Assembly (NCBI RefSeq): GCF_003344045.1
Contig: NZ_QFWX01000006.1
Location: 186,001 to 250,000, forward strand
DNA: 64,000 nt
Reading direction: 5' to 3'
Origin: Marinobacter vulgaris
GTDB lineage: Bacteria; Pseudomonadota; Gammaproteobacteria; Pseudomonadales; Oleiphilaceae
In this document: positions 47,290 through 56,215 of the stretch, in pieces
Layout of the letters: the number at the start of each line of letters is the position of its first letter
Numbering within the stretch: the first letter of the stretch is position 1
Notes under the pieces: generated by a model
What the model was told of the DNA's origin: nothing
The model's input: the letters and a program-made list of their open reading frames with translations, nothing else
Database searches by the model: none
Program-made: the position numbers and the translations under genes

Positions 47290-47399
47290 AGCTGTGGCTG
47301 AGGGGCCCTCCACAAAATGTCTCCGGCCAGGGACGGCCGGAGTCAAGCGCACATGGATGTGCTCGTAGCGTTTTTGTGGAGGGCCCCTCAGCCACAGCT
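47290..47399 (+). repeat. TwoAYGGAY-like palindromic element, copy 3
   Basis: Perfect 28-bp arms (47290-47317 and 47372-47399) enclose a 54-bp core. Hairpins GGCC-AGGGAC-GGCC and GCAC-ATGGAT-GTGC; tail CTCGTAGCGT. It is the same subtype as copy 2 but in the opposite orientation, and lies 62 bases after the atuH stop. Confidence 0.85.
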
Positions 47400-47461
47400 A
47401 TACGCCAAATCCGGCAGGCTAGGGCCAAATCAACCAGGCACCACTCAATTACCAGGAAAAC

Positions 47462-49303
47462 TCAAAACCGAACCTCCCCGGCATCAATCTCCGCCACCAG
47501 CTCAGGTGTCAACGGGGTATACCCCTCCGTCCCAGGCAACCACGCATAAACCTGCTCCCCCGGCTTGTCGATGGAATAGCCGGCTTTCTGGATATCCACC
47601 TTGCGGTATTTGAAGGTGCCCGTCTTCTCGATGGCACTGGTCACCCGCACGAAAACCGGCACCGCATAGGGCGGCAGGTTGTCGGTCAGGTAACGGAACA
47701 GTCGGTTTGCATCGAACGCCTCGCCACTGCAGTGGGGTACTAGCGTTACCATGCCGGCCTTGCCGTTGGTGTCGGGGATCTCTACGCCGAAGACAATGGC
47801 CTCCTCAACCATGCCTGAGCCATCGAGGATGTTTTCCACTTCCGTGGTGGATACGTTCTCGCCTTTCCAGCGAAAGGTGTCGCCCATGCGGTCCACGAAC
47901 TGCAGGTGCCCGCAGCCGATCTGTTTTAATACATCGCCGGTGTTGAACCACTGGTCGCCTTTGCTGAAGGCATCTCTCAGGATGGATTTTTCCGTGGCGT
48001 CCTTCTGGGTATAGCCTTCAAAGGACCAGGTCTTGGTGATCTCGCTGATCAGCAGCCCCGGCTCGCCTTTCTCCACCTCCTGCATAAAGCCATCACCATC
48101 ACGGACCGGGTCGCGGGTACCATGGTGGAATTTCACCAGCTTGTAAGGTGCCGTGGAAAACCCGACGGTGTTGTCCAGGTTAAAGAAATTGCTGAAGCCG
48201 ATGTTGCCCTCGCTGGAGGCGTAGAGCTCCGCCACGGTTTCAATACCGAAGCGCTCCTTGAACTCCTTCCAGATGGACGGCCGCAGGCCGTTGCCGATCA
48301 TCTTGGTGAGCTTGTGATTCCGGTCCTGGTCGCTGGCTGGCTGATTGAGCAGGTAGCGGCAAAGCTCGCCCACGTAGCCAAAAGCGGTGGCGTGGAAGTA
48401 GCGTACGTCGTCCCAGAAGGCGCTGGCGGAGAACCTGCGGCGCAGGGCAATGGCGGAACCGCCGGCCAACACCGAGCCCCAGCAGATAACCAGTGCCGTG
48501 CCATGGTAAAGGGGCAGGGTGCAGTAGAGGATATCGTCTGGCTTCATGTCCAGGGACATCATGCCGAAGCCGCCATAGGCTTTCATAAACTTGCGATGGC
48601 TACCGGGCGCGGCCTTGGGCAACCCAGTGGTGCCGGAAGTGAACAGATAAACAGCGGTATCGCCCATGGTGGGCGGATCCACAGGTCTGGGGGGGGTGTT
48701 GCTGTAGGCGCTGACCTGTGCCGCCATGTTCACGTAGCCGTCCGGCGCTTCGCCAAAGATGTTCAGGGTGTTGGTGTCGGCCAGGTACAGGAAGGCTTTG
48801 GGATGGCCCGTGTGGATGTCGGCTCTGACACCGTCAAAGCTGTCCACCAGTTCTTCGCCGACAACGATCATCTTGGGACTGATCAGGTTGATACTGTGTG
48901 CCAGAACCCGGCCTTTCTGGGAGGTGTTAAGCATGGCGCAGGCCACACCAATCTTGGCGGCGCCCGCCACCACCGCCAGCAGTTCCGGACGGTTTTCCAG
49001 GAGGATGGCAATGGCATCGCCCTTGATCAGCCCCTCGGCTTTCAGAAAGCCGGCAATGCGGTTGCTCCACTGGTCGAATTCGTGCCAGGTAATGCTGCGG
49101 TCTTCGTACAGAATAGCTGTGCGGTGGCCGTGTTTTCTGGCGTTACGTTCCACCAAAGTGCCAAGGGTCAGGTCTTTCTTTTTGTCTTCGATTGAGTAGT
49201 AGTAATAGCCTTTGGCAATAGCGGGTAACCGCCGGAGTATTCCCGGCAGGCTGCGAGCAATGTCACGTGGGGATATGCTGTCCCGGGTCATGGGGTCATC
49301 CAT
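47462..49303 (-). CDS. atuH: Acyl-CoA synthetase, AtuH-like
   Basis: The last gene of the atu cluster. The 613-residue protein is an AMP-forming acyl-CoA ligase of the FadD6/very-long-chain type: YLFTSGTTGLPKAAPGSHRK (ATP loop), ELYASSEGNIGFSNFFN, WFNTGDVLKQIG and the FRWKGENVSTTEVENIL hinge. It could activate citronellate or another terpenoid or long-chain acid to its CoA ester. The ATG at 49303 has CGGAG seven bases before; a second ATG lies at 49291. Thirteen bases separate it from atuG. Confidence 0.85.
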   Translation of the reverse strand: MDDPMTRDSISPRDIARSLPGILRRLPAIAKGYYYYSIEDKKKDLTLGTLVERNARKHGHRTAILYEDRSITWHEFDQWSNRIAGFLKAEGLIKGDAIAILLENRPELLAVVAGAAKIGVACAMLNTSQKGRVLAHSINLISPKMIVVGEELVDSFDGVRADIHTGHPKAFLYLADTNTLNIFGEAPDGYVNMAAQVSAYSNTPPRPVDPPTMGDTAVYLFTSGTTGLPKAAPGSHRKFMKAYGGFGMMSLDMKPDDILYCTLPLYHGTALVICWGSVLAGGSAIALRRRFSASAFWDDVRYFHATAFGYVGELCRYLLNQPASDQDRNHKLTKMIGNGLRPSIWKEFKERFGIETVAELYASSEGNIGFSNFFNLDNTVGFSTAPYKLVKFHHGTRDPVRDGDGFMQEVEKGEPGLLISEITKTWSFEGYTQKDATEKSILRDAFSKGDQWFNTGDVLKQIGCGHLQFVDRMGDTFRWKGENVSTTEVENILDGSGMVEEAIVFGVEIPDTNGKAGMVTLVPHCSGEAFDANRLFRYLTDNLPPYAVPVFVRVTSAIEKTGTFKYRKVDIQKAGYSIDKPGEQVYAWLPGTEGYTPLTPELVAEIDAGEVRF

Positions 49304-49316
49304 CAGGGCTCCGGGG

Positions 49317-50144
49317 CTAATCCAGGAACAGGTCCGGCATCAGCGGCTTGTCGCCAGCCTGGTACCGGTAATGTTCAAAATCCGTGACGCCATCGGCTTT
49401 CAGAATATCTTCATCAATGACCGACTGGCCGGTCATCCTTTCGGCAGGGCGGCTGAGAATGCTCAAGGCCGCGTCTGCCATGATTTCCGGCTTGCGACCC
49501 TGGGCCATCATCTGCGGGCCGCCCACTTCAAACTCGATGGCGGCGGTGGCGATCAAGGTTTTTGGCCAGAGGGTGTTCACGGCGATGCCATAGCGCCGGA
49601 ACTCTTCGGCCATGCCCATGCTCAGCATGGTCATGGCGTATTTGGTGGTGGTGTAGGGTCCGTACTGGGCGAACCACCTGGGGTCGAGATTCAGGGGCGG
49701 TGACAGACTCAGGATATGGGCCTGGTCCGATTCTTTCAGCCAGGGCAGTGCTGCCTGGCTGCAGACAAACACCGCGCGGGCATTGACCTGATGCATCAGG
49801 TCGTAACGGCTGACCTTCAGGTTCTCCACGCCGGTCAGTTTGATGGCGCCGGCGTTGTTCACCAGCGCATCAATGCCGCCAAAGTGGGCCGCGGCTTCGT
49901 CCACACGCTGGCGCACCAGGTTTTCGTCCCTTACATCCAGCACCAGGGGCAGGGCCTTGCCGCCGGCTTCCCGAATTTCCTCAGCCACACTGTGAATCGT
50001 GCCTGGCAGCTTTGGATGCGGCTTGTCAGACTTGGCTGCGATCACCACATTGGCGCCCTCCCTGGCGCAGGCCAGGGCAATGGCCCGGCCGATACCCCGG
50101 CTGCCGCCGGTAATAAAAACGGTTCTGCCTTTCAGTGTGCTCAT
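49317..50144 (-). CDS. atuG: Short-chain dehydrogenase, AtuG-like
   Basis: A 275-residue SDR with the NAD(P)-binding TGGSRGIGRAIALACAREGANVV, the NNAG motif (LVNNAGAIKL) and the catalytic YTTTK (Tyr-X-X-X-Lys). It resembles HSDL2-type proteins in its first half (AAKSDKPHPKLPGTIHSVAEEIREAGGKALPLVLDVRD). In the Atu pathway the SDRs may oxidise citronellol-derived or hydroxyacyl intermediates; the exact step is not established. Its start overlaps the atuF stop by four bases. Confidence 0.85.
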   Translation of the reverse strand: MSTLKGRTVFITGGSRGIGRAIALACAREGANVVIAAKSDKPHPKLPGTIHSVAEEIREAGGKALPLVLDVRDENLVRQRVDEAAAHFGGIDALVNNAGAIKLTGVENLKVSRYDLMHQVNARAVFVCSQAALPWLKESDQAHILSLSPPLNLDPRWFAQYGPYTTTKYAMTMLSMGMAEEFRRYGIAVNTLWPKTLIATAAIEFEVGGPQMMAQGRKPEIMADAALSILSRPAERMTGQSVIDEDILKADGVTDFEHYRYQAGDKPLMPDLFLD

Positions 50145-52147
50145 TGTCCGGTCTCCTCGGATTTGGCGTCAGCAATGGATTCGCCGGCAGTGATGTCCAC
50201 CAGCAGCTGACTGCGTTTTACCTGGTCGCCTTTCGCAGCCAGGATCTCACTCACTGTGCCATCGCGATCTGCTTTTACCGGGTGCTCCATCTTCATGGCC
50301 TCCAGTATCACCAGGGTGTCGCCCAGTTTCACCGCCTGGCCGGCCTGCACCAGAACATCGATAATAGCGCCGTCCATGGTGGCTTTGATGCGGCCACTGC
50401 CACTGGCGGCAGACCCGCTGGCAGGCTGATGGGTAACGTCTCGCAATGCGATCGCCTGTCCGGATACCTGCAAATACAGTTGGTCGCCGCGGCGGTAATA
50501 CTGGCATTGCTGGCGAATGCCATTGTCGGTAATGCAAAGCAGGTCATCACTGATGCTTTCAAGGTCGAGTTTGTACTGGTGTTCGCCACTGGTTACCGTA
50601 AAGTGGTTGCCGGCACGACGCACCAGCAGCTCCAGGGTGTTGTCTCCGGCTTCCAGCTTCATCGGCGTGACTGTGGCCGGCGCGTTGCTCCAGGACGTAT
50701 TCATATCATAGCGAGCCGCACCGGGGTCTCGATGGCCATGGCTGAATACGCAGGCGGCCAGCGCCAGTTCGCGAATGCCGGTCTCCTGCGAGGTCAGCGA
50801 TGGATCGTCGCGGAATGCCTGTTGCAGAAACGCCGTGGTGGCTTCGCCTGCGCCGAAGGTGTCATCGGCAATGATGCGGCTGAGGAAATAGCGGTTGGTG
50901 GTCACGCCAAATACGGTGGTGTCTTCAAGCGCCCGCAGCAGCCGGCGGCGGGCTTGGTTGCGGTTGGCTCCCCAGGCAACCACCTTGGCCAGCATGGGGT
51001 CGTAATGGGGTGTTACGGCATCGCCGGAGCGAACACCGGTATCAAACCGCAATCCTTCGCCTTCCGCAGGCCGGAACTGGTGCAGCGGTCCGGTCTGTGG
51101 TGTAAACCCGTTGGCCGGGTCTTCTGCGTACAGACGTACTTCAATGGCGTGGCCGTTTAACCGGATCTGGTCCTGTGCCAGCGGCAATGGCAGACCTTCG
51201 GCCACGGACAGCTGCCAGGCCACCAGGTCCTGCCCGGTGATCAGCTCAGTCACCGGATGCTCCACCTGCAGGCGGGTGTTCATTTCCAGAAAATAGAAGT
51301 TGCGGTCCTTGTCGACCAGGAACTCGACCGTGCCGGCGCCTTCGTAGCCACAGGCCAGGGCCGCCTTTACGGCCGCCTCGCCCATGGCTTGCCGGAGTTC
51401 CGGCGTAACGAAAGGTGAGGGCGCTTCCTCGACCACTTTCTGGTGCCGCCGCTGAACCGAACAGTCCCGCTCGCCGAGATAGACCGCGTTGCCATGTTGG
51501 TCGGCAAACACCTGGATCTCGATATGGCGGGGCTCGATAACTGCTTTCTCCAGGATCAGCTCATCATCCCCAAAGGCCTGCCTGGCCTCGGAACGGGCGC
51601 GCTGGATGTTGTCGGCCAGTTCCTCTCCCTTATCCACCAGTCGCATGCCCCGCCCACCCCCGCCGGCGGAAGCCTTGATCATCAGCGGGTAGCCAATGTT
51701 TTTGGCAGCGCCGATCAGTTCCGTATCGCTGGCATTATCACCTTCAAACCCGGGCACCACCGGCACGCCCGCTTCCTGCATCGCAATCTTCGACCGCCGC
51801 TTGCTGCCCATCAGCTCGATAGCCGCCTCGGGCGGCCCCACAAACACCAGCCCCGCATCTTTGCAGGCCCTGGCAAACCCGGAATTCTCCGACAGGAACC
51901 CATACCCCGGATGCACACAATCCGCCCCGCTCCTGACCGCCGCCTCTATAATAACCTCGGCCTTCAGGTACGAAGCCGACACCTGAGCCGGACCGATACA
52001 AACCGCCTTATCGGCCATTTCCACGTGCAGCGCAGTGGCGTCCGCTTCGGAATAAACCGCCACAGTGCGGTAGCCCAATGACTTCGCGGTCTTGATCACC
52101 CGTACGGCGATTTCGCCTCGGTTTGCTATTAGGAGCTTTTTTAGCAT
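50141..52147 (-). CDS. atuF: Geranyl-CoA carboxylase alpha (biotin) subunit
   Basis: A 668-residue biotin carboxylase with biotin carrier domain. Present are LIANRGEIAVRVIKTA, the ATP-grasp loop KASAGGGGRGMRLV, FLEMNTRLQVEHPVTE, and a C-terminal biotin site AMKM (ILEAMKMEHPVKADRDG). It carboxylates biotin for AtuC. Position in the cluster, with AtuC/D/E and the two SDRs, favours geranyl-CoA over 3-methylcrotonyl-CoA carboxylase. The ATG at 52147 is used; the frame extends to 52180 without a better start. Element copy 4 lies 33 bases upstream. Confidence 0.9.
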   Translation of the reverse strand: MLKKLLIANRGEIAVRVIKTAKSLGYRTVAVYSEADATALHVEMADKAVCIGPAQVSASYLKAEVIIEAAVRSGADCVHPGYGFLSENSGFARACKDAGLVFVGPPEAAIELMGSKRRSKIAMQEAGVPVVPGFEGDNASDTELIGAAKNIGYPLMIKASAGGGGRGMRLVDKGEELADNIQRARSEARQAFGDDELILEKAVIEPRHIEIQVFADQHGNAVYLGERDCSVQRRHQKVVEEAPSPFVTPELRQAMGEAAVKAALACGYEGAGTVEFLVDKDRNFYFLEMNTRLQVEHPVTELITGQDLVAWQLSVAEGLPLPLAQDQIRLNGHAIEVRLYAEDPANGFTPQTGPLHQFRPAEGEGLRFDTGVRSGDAVTPHYDPMLAKVVAWGANRNQARRRLLRALEDTTVFGVTTNRYFLSRIIADDTFGAGEATTAFLQQAFRDDPSLTSQETGIRELALAACVFSHGHRDPGAARYDMNTSWSNAPATVTPMKLEAGDNTLELLVRRAGNHFTVTSGEHQYKLDLESISDDLLCITDNGIRQQCQYYRRGDQLYLQVSGQAIALRDVTHQPASGSAASGSGRIKATMDGAIIDVLVQAGQAVKLGDTLVILEAMKMEHPVKADRDGTVSEILAAKGDQVKRSQLLVDITAGESIADAKSEETGQ

Positions 52148-52179
52148 CGGTATGCTCTCTTGCTTGGGTGGTTGTCGCA

Positions 52180-52289
52180 TTGTTGCGAAGGGTGCTTTGG
52201 TTCAGAACACGCCGTGAATACGTCCATGTAGGCTCGTAAAAAACATCCATGTTTTTTACGGTCCTGAACCAAAGCACCCTTCGCAACAA
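52180..52289 (-). repeat. TwoAYGGAY-like palindromic element, copy 4
   Basis: Perfect 26-bp arms (52180-52205 and 52264-52289) with a 58-bp core read on the minus strand, in the sense of atu transcription. Hairpins AAAAAC-ATGGAT-GTTTTT and CTAC-ATGGAC-GTAT, tail TTCACGGCGTG. It precedes the atuF start. Confidence 0.87.
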
Positions 52290-52354
52290 CGCTCCTTCCA
52301 ACTTTTGTTATTGCATGCCCGTTTGTTAATTTATGAGCGTTTTGCACGGTGCTC

Positions 52355-52464
52355 GGGGCGGGGTTGATCAGGCTTTCCGGGACTGTCAAAAACATGGATG
52401 TTTTTGTCGAGCGTACAGGGATGTATTCACCGCGTGTCCCGGAAAGCCTGATCAACCCCGCCCC
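52355..52464 (+). repeat. TwoAYGGAY-like palindromic element, copy 5
   Basis: Perfect 29-bp arms (52355-52383 and 52436-52464) with a 52-bp core on the plus strand, antisense to atu. Hairpins AAAAAC-ATGGAT-GTTTTT and GTAC-AGGGAT-GTAT, tail TTCACCGCGTG. It lies 21 bases after the atuE stop. With copy 4 it fills the 338-base atuE-atuF gap. Confidence 0.87.
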
Positions 52465-52485
52465 TCCACCAAAGCCTAAAAAACG

Positions 52486-53304
52486 TCACTCACCAGAAGC
52501 CCACGACGGAGCACGTTTCTGCATAAAGGCAAGAGTCCCCTCGGAGCCCTCATCACTGCGAATAGCTGTGGCAAACTTCTCGGCCGCGCTGTCCAGAAGG
52601 CCGCTCATGGACTCATGGCCTGCGCGGTGCAACAACGCCTTGGTCTCCGCGGTCGCATTGGGCGCACACATCCGGACCCGCTCCACCGCCTGGCCCAGCA
52701 GCTCATCAATCTCTACTTCCGACTCGGCCATCTGATGAACAATGCCGAGCCTGCAGGCCTCCTCGGCATCCACCCGCAAGCCCAGCAACGCCAGTCGCCG
52801 CGCCTGGGTCAGCCCGATGCGCTCCACCACAAACGGCGCAATCTGCGCGGGAATCACCCCGAGGGTGGTCTCCGGCATCCCGAACTTCGCCGACGGCCCG
52901 GCAATGGCCACATCCGACACGCAGGCCAGCCCGAAGCCGCCGCCTATTACGGCACCCTCGGCGATCGCAATCACCACCTTCGACGACTCGTTCACCTGCT
53001 GAATCATCTGTCCAAACGCCCGCATCAGGCGGTAAAACGGATCTTCCTCGCCCTCGGCCGGCTTCTGCCCCCGGGCGCCCGCCATGTCCTTGATATCTCC
53101 CCCGGCACAAAAATGCCCGCCAGCACCACGAAGAACCACGGCACGGATGCTGGTATCACCCTCAATCTGGCTGAACACCGCCGAAAGCTCCGCTACCATT
53201 TCCAGGCTCATGGCGTTGCGAACGTCCGGCCGGTTAAGGGTGACATGCAGGGCGGGGCCCTGCTTCTCCAGAATAAGCGTTTCGCAGTGAAGTAATGTTT
53301 CCAT
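52486..53304 (-). CDS. atuE: Enoyl-CoA hydratase family protein, AtuE-like
   Basis: A 272-residue crotonase with RGAGGHFCAGGDIKDMAGA (oxyanion loop) and the GAVIGGGFGLACVSDVAIAGPSAKFGMPETTLGVIP segment, whose Glu (MPET) is the catalytic glutamate. In the Atu pathway AtuE hydrates isohexenylglutaconyl-CoA to the hydroxy-acid CoA. The start codon follows GGAG. It is 23 bases downstream of the atuD stop. Confidence 0.88.
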   Translation of the reverse strand: METLLHCETLILEKQGPALHVTLNRPDVRNAMSLEMVAELSAVFSQIEGDTSIRAVVLRGAGGHFCAGGDIKDMAGARGQKPAEGEEDPFYRLMRAFGQMIQQVNESSKVVIAIAEGAVIGGGFGLACVSDVAIAGPSAKFGMPETTLGVIPAQIAPFVVERIGLTQARRLALLGLRVDAEEACRLGIVHQMAESEVEIDELLGQAVERVRMCAPNATAETKALLHRAGHESMSGLLDSAAEKFATAIRSDEGSEGTLAFMQKRAPSWASGE

Positions 53305-53327
53305 AAGTTTGACTCCAAAACTGAAAA

Positions 53328-54488
53328 TCAGTCGCGTTGCTTTCCAGGCAAAGTCCCCATCATCTTGCAGATAATGCCCAGCATGATTTCGTCAGCGCCA
53401 CCCCCGATTGACACCAACCGCACATCCCGGAAAGCACGGGACACCGGGTTCTCCCACATATAACCCATGCCACCCCAATACTGCATGCAGCTATCGGTCA
53501 CCTCACGCCCCAGTCGCCCGGCCTTCAGTTTGGCCATCGACGCCAGCTTGGTGACATCCTTGCCTTCGATGTGAAGCTCACATGCCTGATAGGTCAGGGC
53601 GCGCAGTGCCTCGACTTCGGTTTGCAGTTCCGCCAGGCGGAAATGAATCACCTGGTTATTGATCAACGGCTGGCCGAAGGTCTTGCGTTCGCGGCAATAT
53701 TCAATGGTCTTGGTGATGCACTGTTCCAGGGCCTTGATGACGTTGGCAGCACCCCAAAGCCGCTCCTCCTGGAACTGTAGCATCTGCATCATGAAGCCGG
53801 TGCCCTCGGCGCCGATGCGGTAACGCTGGGGTACACGGACATCGTCAAAATAGATCTCAGCGGTCTCGGACGAACGCATGCCCAGCTTGTTCAGGTGCGG
53901 GCTGAACGAGATGCCTGGCGTGTTCATGGGAACCACGATCAATGATTTGTTCTTGTGGGGCTTGTCGTCGGAGGTGTTGGCCAGCAGGCAGATGAAATCG
54001 GCTTTGGGGCTGTTGGTGATCCACATTTTGGAGCCGTTGATGATGTAGTCGTCGCCATCCTGCTTGGCGGTGGTCTTCATCCCGGCCACGTCGGAACCGG
54101 CGGCAACTTCGCTGACACCGATACACCCCACCATGTCGCCAGCGATGGCCGGGGCCAGGAAGGTGCGTTTGAGTTCATCGGAGCCGAAGCGCGAAATAGC
54201 CGGTGTACACATGTCGGTCTGAACACCGACGGCCAGGGGCACGCCGCCACAGTGAGCGGTGCCCAGCTCTTCTGCCGCCACCAGGTTATAGCTGTAATCC
54301 AGCCCCATGCCGCCGTACTCTTCCGGCTTTTGAATGCCCAGAATCCCGAGGTTGCCGAGTTTCTTGAAGATGTCGTGAATCGGGAACTCGCCGGCTTCTT
54401 CCCATTCGTCGCAGTGGGGATTAATTTCCTTCTCCACGAAATCGCGGACGGTTTTTCTCAGGGCTTCGTGTTCGGGGGTGAATTTCAC
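53328..54488 (-). CDS. atuD: Acyl-CoA dehydrogenase, citronellyl-CoA dehydrogenase AtuD-like
   Basis: A 386-residue acyl-CoA dehydrogenase with GCIGVSEVAAGSDVAGM (FAD loop), KMWITNSPKADF, the helical QFQEERLWGAANVIKALEQCI and the C-terminal QYWGGMGYMWENPVSRAFRDVRLVSIGGGADEIML, where the final segment carries the active-site residues. AtuD oxidises citronellyl-CoA to geranyl-CoA. The frame extends upstream to 54644, but the GTG at 54488 with CAGGAG before it gives the normal length and starts VKFTPEHEALRKTV. Confidence 0.88.
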   Translation of the reverse strand: MKFTPEHEALRKTVRDFVEKEINPHCDEWEEAGEFPIHDIFKKLGNLGILGIQKPEEYGGMGLDYSYNLVAAEELGTAHCGGVPLAVGVQTDMCTPAISRFGSDELKRTFLAPAIAGDMVGCIGVSEVAAGSDVAGMKTTAKQDGDDYIINGSKMWITNSPKADFICLLANTSDDKPHKNKSLIVVPMNTPGISFSPHLNKLGMRSSETAEIYFDDVRVPQRYRIGAEGTGFMMQMLQFQEERLWGAANVIKALEQCITKTIEYCRERKTFGQPLINNQVIHFRLAELQTEVEALRALTYQACELHIEGKDVTKLASMAKLKAGRLGREVTDSCMQYWGGMGYMWENPVSRAFRDVRLVSIGGGADEIMLGIICKMMGTLPGKQRD

Positions 54489-54588
54489 TTTATTGTTCTC
54501 CTGATTGTTAGTCCGTGCCTGTGTTGTGTTGGTGCACGTTCTTGAGCTTGGGTGGCGGCTGTGTGGGCGGGCCTCATCAAAGACCGAA

Positions 54589-56205
54589 TCAAAGGCGGGC
54601 CACACCAAATGAATTGGGCCGCAACTGCCGGGCCTCCGCCTCACGACAGACCGAGAGCACCAGGGCCAGAACCCGCCGGGTATCCCGCGGATCGATCAGA
54701 CCGTCGTCCCACAGTCGCGCTGTGCCGAACAGGGCCGTGGAGCCGTCTTCCAGTTTCTTGGCCGTGGCCTGCTCCAGGAAATCCAGGGTTTTCGGGTCCG
54801 GCTCCATGCCGCCCCGGCGCTGTTTGTCTTCGGCCACGATGCGCATCACTTTGCCCGCCTGTGCCGGGCCCATGACCGCTGTGCGGCTATTGGGCCAGGC
54901 GAAGATGAATCTCGGGTCCAGGCCGCGCCCGCACATCGCATAGTTACCTGCACCATAGGAACCGCCGATGACAATTGCGACCTTTGGTACCCGACAGTTC
55001 GCCACTGCCTGGATCATTTTTGAGCCGTGTTTGATGATGCCGTTCTGCTCCGAGTGAGTGCCCACCATGAAACCGGTGGTGTTGTGGAGGAACAGCAAGG
55101 GCGTGCCGGCCTGGTCGCAGAGCTGTATAAACTGGGCCGCTTTGGTGGCACCAGCCGGGGTGATGGGGCCGTTGTTGCCGATGATGCCCACCGAATGGCC
55201 TTCAATTCGGATGGTGCCGCACACGGTCTGATCGTCGTAGCCGTTCTTGAAATCCATGAATTTCGAACCATCGGCGATGCGGGCCAGAATTTCGCGGACG
55301 TCGTAGGGCTTTTTGGCGTCGCTGGGGATCACACCTATCAATTCTTCAGCCGGGTAAAGTGGCTCTTCCCATTCCGGTTCCCGGGCCGGGGGCAATTGTT
55401 CGTTCCAGGGCAGGGCTTCGAGAATATTGCGGGCATGGCGGATGCCGTCAGCGTCGTCTTCAGCCAGGTATTCCGCCGTCCCGGCAACCTCTGCGTGCAT
55501 CTGCGCGCCACCGAGTTCCTCGTCGGTGGCGACTTCGCCGGTGGCAGCTTTCAGCAGGGGAGGGCCGGCCAGGAACATCTTGGCCTGCTCCCGCACCACG
55601 ATGACGTAATCCGACAGCCCCGGCTGGTAGGCACCGCCGGCGGTGGCATTACCATGAACCACCGTCACCTGCGGAATACCAGCGGCAGACATCCGCGCCT
55701 GGTTGGCGAATCCGCGGGCGCCCAGCACAAAAATATCCGTGGCGTAATTCAGGTTGGCGCCGCCGCTCTCGGACAGCGACACCACCGGCAGCTTGTTCTC
55801 CATGGCGATCTGCTGCAGTCGCAGGGTCTTGTCCAGGCCCGCCGGTGTTATGGTGCCGCCCTTGATGGCACTGTTGCTGGCCACCACCAGGCAGCGAACA
55901 CCACTGACATGGCCGATACCGGCAATGATGCCGCCACCGGACATGCTGCCGTCCTTGTCATCGTGCATCTTGTAACCGGCCAGTGAGCACAGCTCCAGAA
56001 ACGGCGTGCCCCGATCCAGCAAACGGTTGATACGGTCACGGGGCAGCAGCTTGCCGCGCTTGATAAACTTCTCCCGTGCCGCTTCGGCAAGGTCCAGAAC
56101 CTTCTGTTCCACATCCCGGAAAGTGGCGATATGAGCTTCCATCACCTCCGCATTGGCGCGAAAGTCATCCGACTGGGGATGAACGGTGGACTCCAGTACC
56201 TGCAT
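54589..56205 (-). CDS. atuC: Geranyl-CoA carboxylase beta subunit
   Basis: A 538-residue carboxyltransferase with both halves of the acyl-CoA carboxylase beta fold: GTPFLELCSLAGYKMH, KGGTITPAGLDKTLRLQQIAMENKLPVVSLSESGGANL, and QVTVVHGNATAGGAYQPGLSDYVI, then FLHNTTGFMVG and GGSYGAGNYAMCGRGLDPRFIFAWPNSRTAVMGPAQAG. It transfers the carboxyl group from biotin on AtuF to geranyl-CoA. The methylcrotonyl-CoA enzyme is closely similar, so specificity rests on cluster context. GAGGAG lies eight bases before the ATG. Confidence 0.88.
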   Translation of the reverse strand: MQVLESTVHPQSDDFRANAEVMEAHIATFRDVEQKVLDLAEAAREKFIKRGKLLPRDRINRLLDRGTPFLELCSLAGYKMHDDKDGSMSGGGIIAGIGHVSGVRCLVVASNSAIKGGTITPAGLDKTLRLQQIAMENKLPVVSLSESGGANLNYATDIFVLGARGFANQARMSAAGIPQVTVVHGNATAGGAYQPGLSDYVIVVREQAKMFLAGPPLLKAATGEVATDEELGGAQMHAEVAGTAEYLAEDDADGIRHARNILEALPWNEQLPPAREPEWEEPLYPAEELIGVIPSDAKKPYDVREILARIADGSKFMDFKNGYDDQTVCGTIRIEGHSVGIIGNNGPITPAGATKAAQFIQLCDQAGTPLLFLHNTTGFMVGTHSEQNGIIKHGSKMIQAVANCRVPKVAIVIGGSYGAGNYAMCGRGLDPRFIFAWPNSRTAVMGPAQAGKVMRIVAEDKQRRGGMEPDPKTLDFLEQATAKKLEDGSTALFGTARLWDDGLIDPRDTRRVLALVLSVCREAEARQLRPNSFGVARL

Positions 56206-56215
56206 TGAATTCTCC

